Below, one piece after another: positions 57,221-64,000 of a DNA stretch of 64,000 bases. The position numbers and the translations under genes are program-made. Below the pieces are notes generated by a model. It was not told where the DNA came from and searched no databases. It saw only the letters and a list, made by a program, of their open reading frames with translations. The first letter of the stretch is position 1; each line of letters starts with the position of its first letter. The stretch lies in NCBI GenBank assembly GCA_000310025.1, contig FN649729.1, forward strand, positions 1,900,436 to 1,964,435, read 5' to 3'. The stretch comes from Ectocarpus siliculosus (Eukaryota; Sar; Phaeophyceae; Ectocarpales; Ectocarpaceae).

Positions 57221-58458
57221 ATGGCGAGGCTTTGGCCGCAACTTACCCAGACAACAGCAGTGGGCCTAACTTGCAGACATGAGGAACGAGGCCCCACCAA
57301 GACACAACAAGCCGTTGGGCAGATCGACTCAGCGGCAAGAGACAAGGGTCAGGTCAGAAGGAAACGTCGTTTGTTCGTGTGTGATCCAGACAACCGGAGA
57401 GGGTCCGAGGCCGTTGCCTCTGCTGTTCTCGACCGTTCCCAACCCCGACTTCCAATTTTTTGTGAAACAGGTTCCCCGGAAACCGTACGAGGAGGAGATC
57501 CGCGAACTTCTCTTCCAGAACGACCCCAGGTGGGCTGAGCTGATCGCGCCGCTGTTGACGTGTAGGAAAAAAAAACGAAAAAAAACAGTGTTAGGCACAG
57601 GCAGTCCGTTCCCCATCGCCAGCATGACCGTTACGGCAAAACCCACGGCGCGTCTATCCCAACTTGACGGGCGCTCGTGTGTTTTCCGGCAGGCGTTGAT
57701 CGCTCATGCGTCTCGATCTCCAATCAGTGCTTCACTGAATCGGAAGGGCCATGGTTTGATTGGGTCCTCCTACCCTGCCGCAGGGCCAAGAGCTCGTGCC
57801 AAAGCCGAGGCCCCAATCGATTCCATGGTGGTTTATCTTGCACTTGTTAGCCCGCTGATCCGCTTTCGCCATTTCCTACCGCTCTCGCCGCCACAAGTTT
57901 AGTCGCAAGGCGGGGTCTTTCCGGTCTGCAGGCATGCTAGCCGTGACAAAGTCATCCCCCCTTTGGCGCTGCGTGGCCCCGCAAACCCAACTTTCCCTGT
58001 CCTGGGTGTCTTGTAGAGTAGAGAGGCCTATGGTCAGACGCCCTCGTCATGGTTTCTCATGAGAACAACCCCGCATTGATCCGTTTCCTGATCGTTTCTG
58101 GTTCTGCCGCCTACTCGTACCCGCCGCGGGGCGCAGCCGTCTCCACCTCGTGGACTCCGAGCTGCGGCAGTACAAGGGGCGCGAGAGGGAGCTGCTGCGC
58201 AGGTACCAGGCTAGGTACGCTCCGGACCCGCCGATGCCCGCGGCAAACGACGGGCCTGGGCGGACCGCGCGGGGCGAAAGACGTCGGGGTGGCGGCGGGA
58301 TGGTGGACGATAATCAGGGCTACCACCGCGGCGACAGCGGGAACGCACGGCGGAACGACGTCAAGGAGCGGGCAAGGGAGGAGGAGCAGAGGCGCGTGCA
58401 GGCCAGCCTCGACGCGAGCCTCGATCGTATCCTGGGCCGGAGAAGTGGACGCCGTTGA
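57221..58458 (+). CDS. small unidentified basic protein
   Basis: Three exons give 170 residues: 57221-57352 (starting at an ATG), 57471-57529 and 58137-58458, with agreeing phases and a TGA stop. The middle exon reads VPRKPYEEEIRELLFQNDP, and the third starts RLHLVDSELRQYKGRERELL, an amphipathic VD..L..Y.GRE.ELL helix. A Gly/Arg-rich stretch and an Arg/Glu-rich coiled end (RAREEEQRRVQASLDASLD) follow. The last two exons are convincing. The first is a guess, since its GTCAGA donor is weak. Function is unknown. Confidence 0.45.
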
Positions 58459-58540
58459 GTATCGCCGGCTTGCGGTTGTTTTTGGTTACGACCACCTCGT
58501 GCTTGTACAGCAAGTGGTTGGCCTACACTTGTAGTAGGTA

Positions 58541-58689
58541 CCCCCCCCCCCCCCCCCCCCCCCCCCCCCGTTNNNNNNNNNNNNNNNNNNNNNNNNNNNN
58601 NNNNNNNNNNNNNNNNNNNNNNNNNNNNNNNNNNNNNNNNNNNNNNNNNNNNNNNNNTGGGCACCCCCCCCCCCCCCCCCCCCCCCCCC
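58541..58689. other. assembly gap between poly-C tracts
   Basis: There are 85 N at 58573-58657, with a C run of about 29 before and about 24 after. It lies just downstream of the small + gene. Confidence 0.92.
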
Positions 58690-59959
58690 GGCTTTGGCAC
58701 CCTCGGCTGACGATAGACTGCTCCTGTTCTTGTCTTTTCTGTCTTGGTTATTCCCAGAAGATTCGGTGGTGCGCTAGGTCTTTTCTTCCTCGAAGACGTT
58801 GATGCCATAACGGGGATAACCAGCCAGGTGTAGGTTTCGACAGTAGTATCAGTCTGCTTGCTATGTGGTACGAATCATTGTGTTTCTGTTGAATTGCGCG
58901 GGTTCAAAAGTATTATTTCATAACACACTACCATACATTTTTTGTGAGGTTTTCTTCCAGTGTAACCTTCCTGTAGGAATGCGTCTCTACCACGTCGACA
59001 AGCCACCGCAGGAGATAGCCATCCCGCACATTTCGATTGATAGCTCGTGGTCTCGAAGGGAGTCTGACCGGAGCTCGTCTGTTTTATCGAGGCGAGGCCG
59101 GTCCGCAACTTTCGTGTCTACCTTTTGTCTTCATGACAGGGAGGAAGCATGCGGCGGTGAATTCAAAGTTTGGAAGTTGTTGCTTTGTGGACTTACGTTG
59201 GCGAGAGAGCGGAGTTTTGTTCGTTGGCGTCGATTCGCACGCCTCTTTTTCTGTTTTTCGATAGTGTTTGTTTTCGTTGTACCAAGTACCCCACGCCTAT
59301 CGGGCTTAGGAACACCAAGGCTTCCGCATTCGTTCAGGTGGCGGGAAATATTCAGTGATTTGTACAAAAAAAGGGGCCACGTACATGCATGATTGGTGCA
59401 AATCCAATATAGAGTATGAAACTCCGAAGAGGCGGTATGCGGCGAAGTGTGCGAGTGCACCCCCGCCATGGCATATCATGTTGCTGCTATTGTTGTTGCT
59501 GCATGTTCCGTGCCGTTGCTGGTTTTTGCAGTAGCGTCGTGTGATACGTTGTGGGTGTACTTCGTGGGGAACATGTGTTACCTCTGGCAGGGTAGGCGTA
59601 GACTTGTATGAATATACTATGTTTTTGACGTTGTTGTCGAGTTGTCTCTTCAGATTCCGGTGTGTTGGTGATAGGGTGTTTTCGCGTAAGAAGCAAACTT
59701 GCAGATTGGAACGTCGATGATTGCGCTACGGTGTTCATCCATTTTGCAGCAGCAGTGAGCTGTAGGTCATCGTAGCCGCTATGCGCCGCATTTCCCAAAA
59801 CCCAGAACCACCGCAGATCTGAACACGGCAGGTCTGTCTGAACTAATTCGGCGCGAAAATGTGGAGATATGTCTGTGAATGAGCAAAGACTCAACTTGCC
59901 CTCCATCTCCACAATGAAGAAGGTTGTTTTTGAACACATCCCCTCGAGGCGGACTACAA

Positions 59960-60700
59960 TAACAGTTCTCTCTGTGACTCTGACGTGAATCTGAAACCCC
60001 TGTTTGGCGGGCGAACAACTGTACGGGGGTGAAGGTTGTGTGTCAGGCGGGGTTGGCTGTGCTTGTCCACAGCGAGCACAAGCCTCGGCCGCGCCTTCCC
60101 GTGGTGTACGCGCGGTGGACCTTCAGAGTGCACGTGCGTATCGCAGCGTTCGGGGGAAGGTCGCTCCGCTTGGTATTCATGGTCGGAAAAGAATGGCACG
60201 AAGAGTGGTCTCCGGGTGTGCTTGGCTCTAGCGTTGGACCACAAATCTCCGTACCTTCTCTCGAGGTACGCGTGGAGGCTTGTGCTCACAAGCTGTAAAG
60301 CATACAATGCGCCCGAGAAGACCGCCTTCTTGTCCTTCGGTTCTCCAACCAAGGAGGCGAAGTTAAGGGCCCTGGCCCCGCCCCGCGCGATGTGCGGCGG
60401 GGTGCTGGCATGTGAACCTAATGATCCGCCGCACGTACCTCAAGAAGAGGCCGTGGAAGTTTTGTGCTCGACAAGCACATCCAACCACGCCACCAGCTGG
60501 CAACCCTCAGCCCTTACTGAGACTGCTGTTCTCCTCCAAAGAAGGCCAAGCGGAGGTGATCTGCAGCCAGGCGCGCGTGGAGTACAGAGCGCTCTTCTCC
60601 AACTGCATGCAACTCGCAGACCACGACACTTTTTACCTACTGGCGGATATCTTTCCTCGGCGTACGAAAGCGTCGTCGTTGTTTCGCACTCTGTTTCGCC
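59960..60700. other. coding-like stretch, strand and frame unresolved
   Basis: Several long GC-rich frames overlap. On plus, one reads HSEHKPRPRLPVVYARWTF (about 60080) and another reads RTYLKKRPWKFCARQ and SSKEGQAEVICSQARVEYRA (60430-60610). On minus, one reads FSGALYALQLVSTSLHAYLE (about 60310). Candidate donors such as CTCGAG|GTACGC occur. I could not build a single phase-consistent gene and recognise no domain. Confidence 0.3.
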
Positions 60701-60719
60701 CCCGCAATTTTTTCATCAC

Positions 60720-62038
60720 TGTATAGCGCGTGTTTGCAGTGCGTGTTTTTCGTCATCTGGTCGAACGTATATCCATTTTTCCTTTTCCTGGCGTACCGCT
60801 TGTGGCTTCCGCGATGTTCATCGCGCGAAGTCCACCCTCTCGTCGTATTCGGCATCACTCATTTTTCTTATTTCGGCGTAAGGGCAAGTGGTCATGTTCT
60901 ATATGTTCGACTGCATATTGCTATCGACCGGTGGTATTCCATTTCGGTGACCCCGTTGGTTTATTCGAACCGTTATTCAGGAGACAATATATATATACCG
61001 GAAACGTTTTGTCATCAAGCAATAATTTTAGAATTCATCTGGTTCTTCTCGACATTTCCTGTACGTCGTGCCCTTCCACTCTCTCTCACCGTCGTCGCAC
61101 CTCGCCTGCATCTTACGGTGGTCGTCGTCTTGGTGAAAACTTAGCAGTGGTAGCGCGTCGGGTTGAGCCGCTCTGGGGAGCTTTCACTACAGGTCCTCGC
61201 TGAGAAGCAAAGACAGCTACTCAATCCAAGAGGCACACCACTGTTCAATGTTGCCAAACATCGCTCGGGTAGTCCTCAGGACGATGGCAAGATAGAAGTG
61301 CTGATGTTTTTCGGCTGACCCAACGACCAAAGTTGTGAATGGTCGACCGCCTATCTTGGCATCGTGAGGGCCCCTTGAGAACCGACCGTTAGCTGACAGT
61401 CCCGTACCGTGCACGTGTCACGGAGAGTGTTGCTTGTTGTGGTCCCTGCTCTCTTCTGTATAAACGGCACGGGTCTCTGCTAAGAGCTGAGCTGCTGTGC
61501 TGAATATCAATACTGCTCATAGCATACAAGCATTACGCACTCGTGCTAATATCCTCTTCATGATGTCACCAGCACGTCGCATCAACGCGCACCTTCCACC
61601 GGCGGGTCTTGATTGCTAAGCAAGGGCAATGTTTCCCTCTCTTTTAGGGAAGCTGCCGGCTTTCGCAAAGAGGGCTACGGGCTATTCTTTCAAATGAATA
61701 TATCAAGAGGAAGGGAGTGTTACAGCAAGAGCCAGGGTAATGTGTAGGCCTTGGAGTCTCAGGATCGCAGACACAAGACGACGTGACAACGAGGGCCCAA
61801 GGCCCAAGGGCCGGAAAAACCGAAACTGCATGATGACCACCCCCGAACCGGAAACATCCTACCTGATTTGGAAAACCCTTCTCTCCAATCCCCTCTCCCC
61901 GCGGAAACAAGAAGCAGCATCGAGCAACAAGCAACGAGCCACAGCAGCGACGGCGTGGTCAGGTACTGAACACGATCACGTGCAGTCGACGACGGCTTCG
62001 CCGCTGCTACTCTTCTCTCCACGCGACAGCTTGTTGCG
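60720..62038. other. intergenic, upstream of the carnitine acyltransferase
   Basis: No exon or repeat is recognised. This region should contain the promoter of the gene starting at 62039. Confidence 0.35.
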
Positions 62039-63261
62039 ATGTCGGCTCTGTCCTTTCGTAGTGCAGCCTCTGCTACATCGACGGCAGGAAGAAAGCTCCG
62101 CAGCAGCAGGCACAGCAGCATTCGTCCTCTTTCGAGCAAAGGTGTTTCTTACAATGATATGGTGAACGGCAACCCCCTCGACCTGCCTAGACTGCCGATC
62201 CCGAAGCTGGAAAACACAGTGTCGAGGTACTTGCAGGTGAGTGGACACGACGTGTGTGTGTATCTGCCCTCTGCTGCAAGGGTTGTTGCTGTTGCATTTG
62301 CTAAGAAAGGAACAACCGTGTTTGCAAATGTGCAAGTTGCGTCTTCAACAGCACCAGGGGTACCCTCTGGTCAAATGGGGCGTTTTGGAGGATATGGACA
62401 CATGTATCAATCAATGCGATGACATGGAGATGTTTGCGGCAACCGGGTAGTATCTGGGTGCCAGCAAAGTAGACCGAAGAGCTTAGACCGGCGGTGTTTT
62501 CGTTATGCACCATCAGACCATCAGCGGCGTAATTTGTGCCTGTTCAATCTACTCCGGACTTGTAACTTGGGACCTTTACAACAGCAGTCCTACTACTTCT
62601 GTAGGGTAGTCTTTTTTTTATTTGTCTTAAGGTGACAGAACGAATTCATCTCTATCATAGAAAAGAGTCAGAGACTTTCTGTAGTTGTATTTATTTTTCC
62701 TAAAACAGCAGTCCTACGGTTGATCTATAGCAGTAGAAGTTTGACAGCTTGGAACTTGGAACATGCCGATGGATTTGGAACTTACAACACCAGACCGACG
62801 CCAGACCAACTGGGGCACAACTTTTTAGAGCTCTTGAGCGCAGGTACCCGTTGCCAACGCTGGGGTCTGCTGTCTTGGTCCTGTGTACCTGTCGCAGTCA
62901 CAGTACGCAGCGGTTGCTCATGCACCTCTTGCACACCCGCCCGATTCTCACACCCTGTAGTAGTTGAACGATACACGGATGCCCGTTCCCGATTAATTAA
63001 TCCTGAACTACTCAGAATCTTGCGCAGAGATCTTACCGTTGAAAAATGTTGTACGTACGGTGGTGCAGCAGGCCTTGCTGTTCGGTGCGTTCTTCCCACC
63101 GCCTCCTCATCAATTCGTGCCCTCGCTTGTTCCGTGCCCGCCGTTTGGGTGCGGTGCAGAGCTTGGAGCCCCTGACGAGGGACCGCCCCGAGGACCTCGC
63201 CCGAGCGCGGGCGAGTGCCGACCGGTTTCTGAAAGGGGATGGCCCTTTGCTGCACTCCATG
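62039..63261 (+). CDS. carnitine O-acyltransferase, 5' end
   Basis: Two exons are visible, 62039-62236 (ATG) and 63160-63261, joined in phase 0, and the gene runs off the window. Carnitine acyltransferases move acyl groups between CoA and carnitine in mitochondria or peroxisomes. The N-terminus is rich in Ser, Arg and Ala (MSALSFRSAASATSTAGR) and looks like a mitochondrial presequence. The family signature follows: LPRLPIPKLENTVSRYLQ, then SLEPLTRDRPEDLARA and FLKGDGPLLHSM. This is the normal start of the acyltransferase fold. The catalytic His lies beyond the window. I cannot tell acetyl- from other acyl-transferases from this part. Confidence 0.85.
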
Positions 63262-64000
63262 GTGAGTGAGCGGGCGGGCAAGTTTCTGGATATTTTTTTT
63301 GTGTACAGTCGTGGTTCCGTTATAGACCTTTTGACGGATATCCTACGGGCTGAGGGCTCACGAGATTGCAGGAAATGCAATCCTGATGCTCTCGTGCGCC
63401 TAGGGCCCTTTTTTCGCGGTTTCTCCGCCCGTAGACCTCGCCTCGAAGCGAGACTTGCACCTACCGATAGCCCTGTGTTGCGAGGGCTCTCCCAGCGTCC
63501 CGCGCGCTCTCGGGGCGGACTGCGTGCAGCGCCAGCGAGGGCAGAAGTCGCGTCTCCGACATCTACCATGGATCCACCAATCACGCCCCGATTTCTTAAC
63601 AGTGGCTCCGATATATGAGGGTACCTTCTAAGAGGGGGCTCCGATATAGGAGACTCGAAATCGGTTGTCACGGACTCGACCCACCATAGTATAGCTGGGT
63701 ACCCTCTTAATACCCCAACAAGACGGGGCTCCGATATAAGAGGGTCGAGGGCCTTTGTCACACCACCCTCTTATATCAGGAGCGAGACTGTAATCTGCGC
63801 AGGAAGCCATCACCCACCTTATTAGACCCTTCTTGATGGAAACAGAATCTTGCAAATATGTCCTGGCAATTTTGACCCAAGATTTGCTTACAATATATCT
63901 CCGCCAAGATTGCAGTATCGCGATTTGTGGGGGGAAAATGTTGAATGTTGAAAATGCGGCGTGTTGTTCCTCTCTTCTGCTTGAAGTTGATAAAGGCACA
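63262..64000. other. intron of the acyltransferase with short dispersed repeats
   Basis: GGGCTCCGATATA(A/G)GAG and close variants occur at about 63605, 63637 and 63726, and an inverted form CTCTTATATCAGGAG occurs near 63770. No further exon of the gene is recognised before the window end. Confidence 0.45.

Noticed and set aside
1-64000. CRISPR array, operon signals or an integrated brown-algal virus
   Set aside because: No regularly spaced repeats, no bacterial gene layout and no recognisable viral gene is present; genes are spliced and eukaryotic.

Overview
The window is eukaryotic nuclear DNA with intron-rich genes on both strands. Spliced exons average about 110-140 nt, introns are long, and most 5' splice sites read GTG rather than GTA. 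A ROCO-type GTPase with a transmembrane tail, a plant-SEC-like O-GlcNAc transferase and an XPA repair protein together suggest a stramenopile alga, most likely a brown alga such as Ectocarpus. The organism is inferred from gene content and gene structure, not from a database search.

Layout. Positions 1-5077 (+) hold the 3' half of a ROCO (Roc-COR) GTPase that ends in a two-helix membrane exon. Positions 5.1-8.5 kb hold nothing I can support. Positions 8567-30787 (-) are a 25-exon gene for a nucleocytoplasmic O-GlcNAc transferase: a TPR array (18.8-28.2 kb), the catalytic domain (9.2-18.2 kb) and an Ala/Glu-rich tail. Its introns carry a short repeat family that often supplies the (GT)n at the 5' splice site, a 0.5-kb foldback element, a perfect 121-bp duplication and a gap. 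Positions 31.2-34.5 kb are intergenic, with a SINE-like copy and a mis-assembled duplicate. Positions 34568-49254 (-) are a 17-exon gene that I assemble into one 820-residue protein with an N-terminal membrane helix followed by PX, DUSP, IQ, PDZ and PH modules. A second mis-assembled duplicate lies in its first intron. Positions 51.4-53.3 kb (-) encode most of XPA. A tRNA-derived SINE lies at 54.9-55.3 kb. Two short unidentified genes follow at 55.5-56.2 kb (-) and 57.2-58.5 kb (+). The window ends with the first two exons of a carnitine acyltransferase (+, 62039 onward).

The genes do not form a pathway or operon. They are ordinary eukaryotic neighbours covering signalling (ROCO and the PX-DUSP-IQ-PDZ-PH protein), protein glycosylation (OGT), DNA repair (XPA) and acyl-group metabolism (carnitine acyltransferase). 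Exon joins were made by hand from splice motifs, reading phase and family similarity. For the OGT and PX genes the joined exons give a reading frame divisible by three with one terminal stop. The last-exon acceptor of OGT and the first exons of OGT, ROCO and XPA are the weak points.
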